A stretch of 20,728 bases of DNA from JAZUCT01 sp045639255 (lineage in GTDB: Bacteria > Bacillota > Clostridia > Christensenellales > UBA1242). This document shows positions 14,219 through 20,728 of the stretch, in pieces. Location: assembly GCA_045639255.1 (NCBI GenBank), contig JAZUCT010000040.1, positions 1 to 20,728 on the forward strand, given 5' to 3'. The notes beneath the pieces were generated by a model. It ran no database searches. It was not told the origin of the DNA and saw nothing but the letters and a program-made list of their open reading frames with translations. Position 1 is the stretch's first letter. The number at the start of each line of letters is the position of its first letter. The translations under genes were made by a program, and so were the position numbers.

Positions 14219-15544
14219 TCAGGCAATTTTACCTTTTAATTTGTTATTTTTCACATCTGTTATAAGAATTGTATAAAATTTATTTTCTTCAAATGGATAA
14301 TTTTCAAGTTCAACAGTTTTTCCGCAATCAGTTGTGCCTTCAAAATATTCAACACCTTTTTTTGTTATTTTTTTAACAAGAACTTCTTGGTAAGTGTTTA
14401 AATAGTTTGCAAAAATTTCTTTTGAGATTTCTTTTTGTAAAGAAAGAAGTTGATTAACTCTTTTTCTTTTTTCAGCAATAGGAACTTGATTTTCCATTGT
14501 TGCAGCAGTTGTTCCACTGCGTTTTGAATACATAAATGCAAAAATATTATTATATCTTACATATTTAACCAATTCGCAAGTTGCATTAAAATCTTCTTCC
14601 GTTTCACCTGGAAAACCTACAATTATATCTGTTGTTAAGCTAACATTTGGAATTTTTTGCTTAATTTCATCTATTAAATTTTTATATTTTTCAACAGTAT
14701 AACGGCGATTCATTGCTTTTAAAATTTGAGTGCTTCCACTTTGAACTGGAAGATGAATTGTTTTTGAAATTTTTTTATGTTTTGCAATTGTTTCAATAAC
14801 ATCACTTGTAAGATCCTTAGGGTGACTTGTCATAAACTTTAATCTGAAATCCCCTTCAAGAACTGCAATGGATTCAAGTAACTTAGCAAAAGTAATATCT
14901 TTATTGTTAAAATCGTGACCATAAGAATTAACATTTTGACCAAGTAAAGTTATTGTTTTATAGCCTTCATTTATAAGCATTTTTACTTCTGCAAGAATAT
15001 CCTCAGGTTTTCTTGAAATTTCCCTGCCCCTTACATATGGAACAATGCAATAGGTGCAAAAATTATTACAACCATATGAAATGTTTACCCAAGCATTTGA
15101 TCCACTTGTTCTGTATGTTTCAACCCCTTCAATAACTTCCGATTTATCACTCCAAATTTCAAAGGTTTTTTTGTTTTCTTTTTCTTTTTTTAATATATAT
15201 TCTTTTAACAAGTGCGCATTATGTGTGCCAAAAACAATATCAACATGCGAATAACTTTCTTTTAACTTTGAAATTGTTCCTTCTTTTTGAGCCATACAAC
15301 CACAAACTGCAACAATAAGATTTTTGTTCTTTTTTTTCAAATTTTTAACTGCACCAATGTTTCCATATGCTTTTTGTTCAGCACCTTCCCTTATACAGCA
15401 AGTGTTGAAAATTATAACATCGGCAACATTAATATTTTCAGTTTCTTCATAGTTTAACGAATGCAACATTCCTGCCAATTTTTCAGATTCATGAACATTC
15501 ATTTGGCAACCAAATGTTACTATATGATAATATTTTTGATTCAT
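14219..15544 (-). CDS. miaB: tRNA-2-methylthio-N6-dimethylallyladenosine synthase MiaB
   Basis: Encodes 441 residues. This radical SAM methylthiotransferase converts i6A37, made by MiaA, to ms2i6A37 in tRNA. The N-terminal UPF0004 domain holds its iron-sulfur cluster cysteines Cys13, Cys49 and Cys83. The radical SAM cluster motif is Cys159, Cys163 and Cys166 (CNNFCTYC). A C-terminal TRAM RNA-binding domain occupies about 375-441. GCQMN at the N-terminus and the MNRRYT region near 285 point to MiaB rather than RimO or MtaB. AAAGGA precedes the ATG. It is the first gene of the four-gene operon with a consensus promoter at 15572-15600. Confidence 0.97.
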   Translation of the reverse strand: MNQKYYHIVTFGCQMNVHESEKLAGMLHSLNYEETENINVADVIIFNTCCIREGAEQKAYGNIGAVKNLKKKNKNLIVAVCGCMAQKEGTISKLKESYSHVDIVFGTHNAHLLKEYILKKEKENKKTFEIWSDKSEVIEGVETYRTSGSNAWVNISYGCNNFCTYCIVPYVRGREISRKPEDILAEVKMLINEGYKTITLLGQNVNSYGHDFNNKDITFAKLLESIAVLEGDFRLKFMTSHPKDLTSDVIETIAKHKKISKTIHLPVQSGSTQILKAMNRRYTVEKYKNLIDEIKQKIPNVSLTTDIIVGFPGETEEDFNATCELVKYVRYNNIFAFMYSKRSGTTAATMENQVPIAEKRKRVNQLLSLQKEISKEIFANYLNTYQEVLVKKITKKGVEYFEGTTDCGKTVELENYPFEENKFYTILITDVKNNKLKGKIA

Positions 15545-15571
15545 AATTTTTTCCTTTGATAAATTTAAAAT

Positions 15572-15600
15572 ATTATATCATTTTTTGCTTGTTTTTTCAA
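15572..15600 (-). promoter_or_regulatory. Sigma-A type promoter of miaB-mutS-mutL-miaA
   Basis: TTGAAA (15595-15600) and TATAAT (15572-15577) on the minus strand are 17 bp apart, with an extended -10 (TGA before TATAAT). It lies 27 bp ahead of the miaB ATG and overlaps the candidate promoter of the divergent PBP gene, so the two may interfere. Confidence 0.8.
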
Positions 15601-15613
15601 CATATTTTATAAG
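15585..15613 (+). promoter_or_regulatory. Candidate promoter of the PBP gene
   Basis: TTGCTT (15585-15590) and TATAAG (15608-15613) are 17 bp apart on the plus strand. The predicted start of transcription leaves a leader of only about 25 nt with no visible Shine-Dalgarno. The match is moderate. Confidence 0.45.
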
Positions 15614-15647
15614 TATTAAACTTTACTTATTGCTTATATTATAAGTA
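15609..15647. repeat. Three ATAAGTA-type arms before the PBP start codon
   Basis: ATAAGTA occurs at 15609-15615 and 15641-15647, and its reverse complement TACTTAT lies at 15624-15630 between them. The first copy overlaps the candidate -10 and the last overlaps the A of the start codon. The arrangement could be operator half-sites or competing short hairpins, but in such AT-rich DNA 7-mers recur easily. Confidence 0.4.
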
Positions 15648-17899
15648 TGAAAAAATTTAAGAGAATTTTTAAATTTATTTTTGGTTTAGGGTTTGTTTTA
15701 ATGCTTGGTGCATTATTTTTTGGTGTTGGACTTGTAACAAAATATAACAGCGAGATAAGTTTTGATAAGGAAAAATTAACTTCATGCACAACAAAACTTA
15801 ATATTTATGACAATGATAATAACCTTATTAATTATGCTTCAATTAATGGAAATAAGGTTGTTTCGCTTGAAAGTTTGCCCGATTATGTGGCAAAAAGTTT
15901 TATTTCTATTGAAGATAAAAAGTTCTATGAACACAATGGCTTAAATTATAAGCGAATGGTTAAAGCGCTTATAACAAATATAACTTCAAAAAGCATTAAA
16001 CAAGGTGCTTCAACAATAAGCCAGCAACTTATAAAAAACACCCACCTATCAAACGAAAAAACTTTTGAAAGAAAGATAAAAGAAATTTTATTGACAGATA
16101 AACTTGAAAAAACATGCTCAAAAGACGAAATTTTAGAAACATATTTAAATGTTATATATTTTGGGAATTCTGCATATGGAATTGAAGATGCCAGCCTTAC
16201 ATACTTTAACAAACCAGCAAGTGAACTTAGCATTGCTGAAAGCGCTGGACTTGCTGGAATAATTAAATCGCCACAATATTATTCGCCAGTTTATAACTTT
16301 GAAAATTTTAATGAACGAAAAAAATTGGTTCTTAAAAATATGTTAAAAGATGGTTATATTTCAAAAGATCAATATGAAACTGCATTAAATGAAAAAATTA
16401 AAATAAACTTAAACACAATTAAAAACAAACTTGTTTTTGAAAATGCAGTTATTAAAGAAGCTTGTGAAATTTTAAAATGCAGTGAAAAAGATATTGCAAC
16501 CATGGGGCTTAAAATTTATACAACCTTAAAATGCGATGTTCAATCCAGTTTAACAAACACAATATTAAATAAAAATTATTATCAACCAAATAGAAATGGT
16601 TTTACGCCTGATTCCTGCATGATATGTTTAAATTCAAAAACTGGCGCAGTTGAAGGTTTTTATGGAAATGGCAACTTTAACTTTTCCACTTTCTTACGCC
16701 AACCTGGAAGTGCAATTAAACCAATTTTAGTGTATGCACCAGCCTTTGAAAGCAACATTATTTCACCACTTACAAAAATTGATAATTCTGAAATAAATAT
16801 TCAAGGATACTGCCCACAAAATATTGGCGGACACAACAAAGAATTTGTAAGCGTTATTGAAAGTTTATCAGCTTCACTTAATATTCCCGCAGTAAAAGTT
16901 CTTGATTATGTTGGAATAGATAAAGCAAGCAATTTTGCAAAGAAAAATGGAATTATTCTTTCAAAACAAGATAATAACCTTAACATTGCACTTGGAGGGT
17001 TTACTGATGGAATTAATATAGTTGACTTAGCAGGAAGTTACACCGCTTTTGCTAATTCAGGTTATTATTCTAAGCCATATTTTATTGAAAAAATAACAAC
17101 AATTAATAACCGAGAAATTTATTCACATAAACAAAATTCTGTTAAAACAATGAGAGAAGATACTGCTTATTTAATGACTGATATTTTAAAAAAAGCAACA
17201 AAAAATGGCACCAGCAAACGCCTTAAAGATTTAAATTTTGATATTGCAGGAAAAACTGGAACTGTTGGTGTAAGTGGAACAAATTATAACACTGACGCAT
17301 GGAGCATTGCATATACCACCGATCACATTGTTTGCTCGTGGCTTGGAAATGGCGATGGAAAAAATGAAAGCACATTGGAAGGAAATAACAATGGTGGAAC
17401 CTTTGCAACAAGCATGGTTAAGCAAGTTTTTGATGAAATAACATTAAATAAAACACCGGAAAATTTTAAGATGCCTGAAAGTGTGATTGAACTTGAAATA
17501 GATTCCATTCAATATGAAAAATTTAATAAGATTGTGCCAACAAAGAATTTAAAGGAATGTTATGTTATGACAGGGTTATTTTCTAAATATAACCTTCCAC
17601 AAGAAAATATAAGCGATTATCAAACAAACTTTAAGGCATACTTAGAAAACTTTGAAACAAAAATTTCATTTAATGCTTACCCAAACTATGAATATATTTT
17701 ATATCGTGTTGAAAATGGAAAAAGAATAAAACTTAAAACATATTCGAATTTATATAAAGAAATAACTGAAACTGACAGAAATTTTTTAACAGATACAGAT
17801 TTTTATTATGAGTTAGAATATAAAAAAGAAAATAATATTATAACTGAAAGCACTGATAACTTTTATGTGTTAAGTGAACAAAAAAAATGGTTTTTTTAA
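15647..17899 (+). CDS. Class A penicillin-binding protein (PBP1a-type)
   Basis: Encodes 750 residues, the only plus-strand gene. A basic cytoplasmic tail and one membrane segment (about 12-31) are followed by the GT51 glycan polymerase. That domain has catalytic Glu89 in SIEDKKFYEH, QGASTISQQL at 119-128, and a second Glu near 146 in the KEILLT segment. The transpeptidase then has SAIK (Ser355-Lys358), SLN (410-412) and KTG (536-538). The last 120 residues contain a short beta-rich stretch (about 680-735) that may be a degenerate fibronectin type III-like module. It polymerises and cross-links peptidoglycan outside the membrane. No Shine-Dalgarno is visible. It could be named ponA or pbpF-like, and I leave the symbol open. 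Confidence 0.95.
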   Translation: MKKFKRIFKFIFGLGFVLMLGALFFGVGLVTKYNSEISFDKEKLTSCTTKLNIYDNDNNLINYASINGNKVVSLESLPDYVAKSFISIEDKKFYEHNGLNYKRMVKALITNITSKSIKQGASTISQQLIKNTHLSNEKTFERKIKEILLTDKLEKTCSKDEILETYLNVIYFGNSAYGIEDASLTYFNKPASELSIAESAGLAGIIKSPQYYSPVYNFENFNERKKLVLKNMLKDGYISKDQYETALNEKIKINLNTIKNKLVFENAVIKEACEILKCSEKDIATMGLKIYTTLKCDVQSSLTNTILNKNYYQPNRNGFTPDSCMICLNSKTGAVEGFYGNGNFNFSTFLRQPGSAIKPILVYAPAFESNIISPLTKIDNSEINIQGYCPQNIGGHNKEFVSVIESLSASLNIPAVKVLDYVGIDKASNFAKKNGIILSKQDNNLNIALGGFTDGINIVDLAGSYTAFANSGYYSKPYFIEKITTINNREIYSHKQNSVKTMREDTAYLMTDILKKATKNGTSKRLKDLNFDIAGKTGTVGVSGTNYNTDAWSIAYTTDHIVCSWLGNGDGKNESTLEGNNNGGTFATSMVKQVFDEITLNKTPENFKMPESVIELEIDSIQYEKFNKIVPTKNLKECYVMTGLFSKYNLPQENISDYQTNFKAYLENFETKISFNAYPNYEYILYRVENGKRIKLKTYSNLYKEITETDRNFLTDTDFYYELEYKKENNIITESTDNFYVLSEQKKWFF

Positions 17900-17908
17900 A
17901 CCATTTTT
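17883..17908. terminator. Bidirectional terminator between the PBP gene and recA
   Basis: AAAAATGGTTT and AAACCATTTTT form an 11-bp perfect stem with a TTTT loop. T-runs fall at the correct end on either strand. It contains the last codons and stop of the PBP gene, and its right end overlaps the recA stop codon. The genes converge with only 7 bp between their stop codons. Confidence 0.8.
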
Positions 17909-18923
17909 ATTCTGCATTTTCGCCAATGTTAAGATCAGAAGTTGATTTCATTCTTTTTCTTATTGCACCTTCAACTTCGGCATAAATGGTTGGATTGTTT
18001 GCCAAATATGCTTTTGCATTTTCTTTTCCTTGACCAATTTTTTCGCCTTGATAACTGAACCAAGCACCGCTTTTTTCAATTATTCCAAATTGAACAGCAA
18101 TATCAATTAAACAGCCTTCTTTTGAAATGCCTTTTCCATACATAATATCAAATTCACAAGTTTTAAAAGGTGCTGCAAGTTTATTTTTAACAACTTTAAT
18201 TTTTGTTTTGTTTCCAATAAATTCAGTTCCATCTTTTATTGTGTCCACCCTTCTTACATCAAGGCGCACACTTGAATAGAATTTAAGTGCTTTTCCACCT
18301 GGTGTTGTTTCTGGAGAACCAAACATAACACCAACTTTTTCACGAAGTTGATTGATGAAAACAACACAAGTTCTTGATTTATTTGTTATTGCAGTTAACT
18401 TCCTTAGGGCTTGACTCATAAGCCTTGCTTGAAGACCTATGAAACTATCGCCCATTTCGGGAGCGATTTCAGCCTTTGGTGTTAATGCTGCAACAGAATC
18501 CACAACAAGCATATCAACGGCGCCACTGCGAACAAGAGTTTCACAAATTTCAAGTGCTTGTTCACCTGTGTCTGGTTGAGAAATATATAGTTCTTTTAAA
18601 TCTACACCAAGTTTTGAAGCATAGTTTGGATCAAGAGCATGTTCAGCATCGATAAATGCCGCCACACCATTAAGTTTTTGTGCTTCTGCTATCATATGCA
18701 ATGCAACAGTTGTTTTACCACTTGATTCAGGGCCATAAATTTCAATTATTCTGCCCCTTGGAATTCCACCAACTCCAAGTGCCATATCAAGTGCCAAACA
18801 ACCAGTTGGAATAACTTCAACATCTTGAACATAATTATTATCGAATTTTAAAATACTGCCTTTTCCGAATTGTTTTTCAATTTGACTTATTACACTTTCA
18901 AGTGCCTTTTTCTTTTCGTCCAT
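17907..18923 (-). CDS. recA: Recombinase RecA
   Basis: Encodes 338 residues. RecA polymerises on single-stranded DNA for strand exchange and activates LexA self-cleavage. Walker A GPESSGKT is at 64-71, the catalytic Glu is at 94 in IDAEHA, and Walker B LVVDS is at 139-143. The DNA-binding loop L2 region (about 192-210) reads through TTPGG. The C-terminal domain ends in a short, mildly acidic tail. AGGGAGA precedes the ATG at 18923. The gene is alone in its transcript, with its own promoter and LexA box, and ends in a shared terminator. In many relatives recA is followed by rny, but here a convergent PBP gene is found. Confidence 0.99.
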   Translation of the reverse strand: MDEKKKALESVISQIEKQFGKGSILKFDNNYVQDVEVIPTGCLALDMALGVGGIPRGRIIEIYGPESSGKTTVALHMIAEAQKLNGVAAFIDAEHALDPNYASKLGVDLKELYISQPDTGEQALEICETLVRSGAVDMLVVDSVAALTPKAEIAPEMGDSFIGLQARLMSQALRKLTAITNKSRTCVVFINQLREKVGVMFGSPETTPGGKALKFYSSVRLDVRRVDTIKDGTEFIGNKTKIKVVKNKLAAPFKTCEFDIMYGKGISKEGCLIDIAVQFGIIEKSGAWFSYQGEKIGQGKENAKAYLANNPTIYAEVEGAIRKRMKSTSDLNIGENAE

Positions 18924-18950
18924 AAAATAATCTCCCTTTATTACATCTAT

Positions 18951-18980
18951 ATTATATCATATAGAACATTTGTTTGACAA
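18951..18980 (-). promoter_or_regulatory. recA promoter
   Basis: TTGTCA (18975-18980) and TATAAT (18951-18956) on the minus strand are spaced by 18 bp, and TG ahead of the -10 gives an extended -10. The LexA box lies in the spacer. The promoter occupies the short gap after pgsA. Confidence 0.8.
18963..18976 (-). promoter_or_regulatory. LexA/DinR (SOS) box of recA
   Basis: CAAACAAATGTTCT matches 12 of 14 positions of the Gram-positive SOS consensus CGAAC-RNRY-GTTCG (mismatches at the second and last base). It lies between the -35 and -10 of the recA promoter, where LexA would exclude RNA polymerase. Confidence 0.75.
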
Positions 18981-18986
18981 GTATTT

Positions 18987-19568
18987 TTATTCAAAAACTT
19001 TTTTATTTTTCACAACATAATTTATTCCACTTAAAATTGTAAGAATAACAAATATAATTGCACATAAATAACCAACTGTATTAAGCACATTTAATGCAAT
19101 TTGTGGCAAAAAGTTAAGTGTTAAGTTTGCATCAATAAACATAAAAATTGGAATGAATATATTTAACACAACAGTTTTTAATTTTCCAAGTTTATCTGCT
19201 GCAATAACAATGTTTTTTGTTGCAGCAATTTGCCTTAAAAAGTTAACAATAAAATCGCGTGCAAACATAACAACTGCCAATATTAATCCCCAAGGATGTG
19301 CAAACACCGAAGAACAAATTATAAGCAAAACTCCAACAGTTGCAATAAGTTTATCTGCAATGGGATCAAGAAATTTGCCCAAATCTGTTACCATGTTATA
19401 TTTTCTTGCAATATAACCATCTATAAAATCGGTGCAACAAGCAACAATAAATATTCCAAGTGCAACCAATTTTGTTGCCGGAAAAAATGAAGTTAAATAG
19501 AAAAATAACACAAGTGGAATAAGAAAAATTCTTATTAATGTTATTTTGCAAGGCAAATTAATTTTCAT
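18987..19568 (-). CDS. pgsA: CDP-diacylglycerol-glycerol-3-phosphate 3-phosphatidyltransferase
   Basis: Encodes 193 residues with about five or six membrane segments. The enzyme makes phosphatidylglycerol phosphate, the committed step to phosphatidylglycerol and cardiolipin. The complete CDP-alcohol phosphotransferase motif D-x2-DG-x2-AR-x8-G-x3-D-x3-D is present from Asp47 to Asp72. AAGGGG precedes the ATG, which lies 11 bp inside the end of rimO, so translation is coupled. The order rimO-pgsA-recA is typical of Firmicutes, except that cinA, usually between pgsA and recA, is absent. Another CDP-alcohol transferase specificity cannot be excluded from sequence alone, but the context favours PgsA. 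Confidence 0.93.
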   Translation of the reverse strand: MKINLPCKITLIRIFLIPLVLFFYLTSFFPATKLVALGIFIVACCTDFIDGYIARKYNMVTDLGKFLDPIADKLIATVGVLLIICSSVFAHPWGLILAVVMFARDFIVNFLRQIAATKNIVIAADKLGKLKTVVLNIFIPIFMFIDANLTLNFLPQIALNVLNTVGYLCAIIFVILTILSGINYVVKNKKVFE

Positions 19569-20728
19569 GAATTTCCCCTTTTAAATCATAGCCCAACACT
19601 TCTGTGATTGTTACATTTATAAAACTTCCAATTTGAAGTTCATTATCTGTTGTTACATATACAACGGTATCAATTTCAGGAGAATTATATTGGTTTCGGC
19701 AAACATAATAGCCAAGATTTTCATTATAATCTTCAACAACAACTTCTTGAACAGTGTTTATGTATTTTTGGTTATTTACTTTTACAATTTTTTCTTGCAA
19801 TTTCATAACCTTTTTATTTCTTGATTTTTTAATTCGTTCAGAAACTTGATTTTCCATATCGTAAGCTTTTGTGCCTGCTTCCCTTGAAAATGAGAAACAA
19901 CCAACATTATCAAGTTTGCTTTCATTCAAGAAGTTTGTTAATTTTTCAAATTGTTCGTTTGTTTCACCTGGAAAACCAACAATTAAACTGGTGCGAATAG
20001 TAATTTCTGAATTAAGTTCCCTTATTTTTGCAACAAGTTCTTTAATGCTTTCTTCAGTTGATGCCCTGTTCATTGATTTTAAAATTTCACTATCGATATG
20101 TTGCATTGGAATATCTAAGTATTTGCATACTTTTGGGTTAGAATTTACTTCTTCAAGCAATTTATCTGTTACCATTTCAGGATAGCAATAATGAAGTCTG
20201 ATCCATTTTAAATCTTGAATTTTTGAAAGTTCTTTAATAAGTTCAACAAGTTGCGGTTTTTTATATATATCAATTCCATATCTTGTTGTATCTTGTGCAA
20301 TAAGAATAAGCTCTTTAACGCCAAATTTAACAAGTTCTTTTGCTTCTTCAACAATATCTTTTATTGGGCGTGATTTATATCTGCCCCTTATTGATGGAAT
20401 TAAACAATATGAACAGAAATTATTGCAACCATCGGCAATTTTTAAATATGCATAATGATTTTGGGTTGATATTAACCTTTTGCAAACATAATTAGGGCTT
20501 GTAGTTTTTGTCTCTTTAAGATCATAAACTTTTCTTATAATATTAACAATGTTTGGGTAATCAGAAATTTTAACAACTTCATCTAGTTCAGGCATATCTG
20601 CCTTTAATTTTTCGCCATATCGTTGCGACATGCAACCAAGCATTATTACTTTTTCACAAACGCCTTCTTTTTTTTGTTTTACAGCATCGAAAGCGCTTTC
20701 AATTGCTTCCTTTCTTGCCGATTCAAGA
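19558..20728 (-). CDS. rimO: Ribosomal protein S12 methylthiotransferase RimO (5' end outside window)
   Basis: The frame runs from the stop at 19558 to the right edge without interruption, about 389 codons visible. An internal ATG at 20643 is not the start, because the 28 codons upstream of it continue the family sequence (ESARKEAIES near the edge). RimO is a radical SAM enzyme that methylthiolates an aspartate of ribosomal protein S12. Visible are the third N-terminal cluster cysteine in GCMSQRY (near 20634), the radical SAM cysteines CNNFCSYC (20404-20427) with the IRGRYKSRP segment after them, and a C-terminal TRAM domain. About 50 N-terminal residues are missing. Similarity to the nearby MiaB is that of paralogous families, and the GCMSQRY and KSRP blocks favour RimO. 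Confidence 0.95.
   Translation of the reverse strand, partial: LESARKEAIESAFDAVKQKKEGVCEKVIMLGCMSQRYGEKLKADMPELDEVVKISDYPNIVNIIRKVYDLKETKTTSPNYVCKRLISTQNHYAYLKIADGCNNFCSYCLIPSIRGRYKSRPIKDIVEEAKELVKFGVKELILIAQDTTRYGIDIYKKPQLVELIKELSKIQDLKWIRLHYCYPEMVTDKLLEEVNSNPKVCKYLDIPMQHIDSEILKSMNRASTEESIKELVAKIRELNSEITIRTSLIVGFPGETNEQFEKLTNFLNESKLDNVGCFSFSREAGTKAYDMENQVSERIKKSRNKKVMKLQEKIVKVNNQKYINTVQEVVVEDYNENLGYYVCRNQYNSPEIDTVVYVTTDNELQIGSFINVTITEVLGYDLKGEIHEN

Noticed and set aside
20643..20728. RimO starting at the ATG at 20643
   Set aside because: The frame is open upstream to the window edge and encodes typical RimO residues there. The methionine is internal and the gene is cut by the edge.

Overview
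The window is very AT-rich and every recognisable protein is of low-GC Gram-positive type. The sporulation genes spoIVB, spo0A and a spoIIM-like gene sit in their classical order downstream of argR and recN, so the best reading is an uncultured Clostridia-like (Firmicutes) chromosome carrying core housekeeping DNA. I see no insertion sequence, phage gene, CRISPR array, tRNA or rRNA. Coding density is very high. The only long non-coding stretch is about 300 bp in front of argR. All genes lie on the minus strand except one class A penicillin-binding protein.

Layout from high to low coordinates (the direction of most transcription): rimO (cut by the right edge) and pgsA overlap. recA follows with its own promoter, which contains a good LexA (SOS) box. 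recA converges on the plus-strand PBP1a-type gene, and the two share a hairpin terminator built from the ends of both genes. The PBP gene diverges from the operon miaB-mutS-mutL-miaA (tRNA A37 methylthio-isopentenyl modification plus mismatch repair), which has a near-consensus promoter and a clear intrinsic terminator after miaA.

Next comes a regulatory region with several ARG-box palindromes and a consensus promoter, then argR, recN, spoIVB and spo0A. Further on are a spoIIM-like membrane protein gene and a dacF/dacA-type D-Ala-D-Ala carboxypeptidase gene. After another consensus promoter comes the cluster M50 peptidase - scpA - scpB - DUF2953-like (cut by the left edge), which supplies the kleisin and accessory subunit of the SMC condensin. 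Several junctions overlap by a single base (TAATG), indicating translational coupling.

The points most worth a second look are these. The Spo0A protein has a normal DNA-binding domain but a receiver domain lacking the acidic pair and conserved lysine. A terminator-like hairpin holds the spoIVB Shine-Dalgarno. A cluster of ArgR operators lies mostly upstream of the argR promoter. The bidirectional terminator is made of coding sequence. The gene order is compacted: cinA, rny, hfq and xerD, common neighbours in relatives, are not where they would be expected. I did not find a wholly new multi-gene system here. The divergent Spo0A in its canonical place is the strongest candidate for unusual biology.
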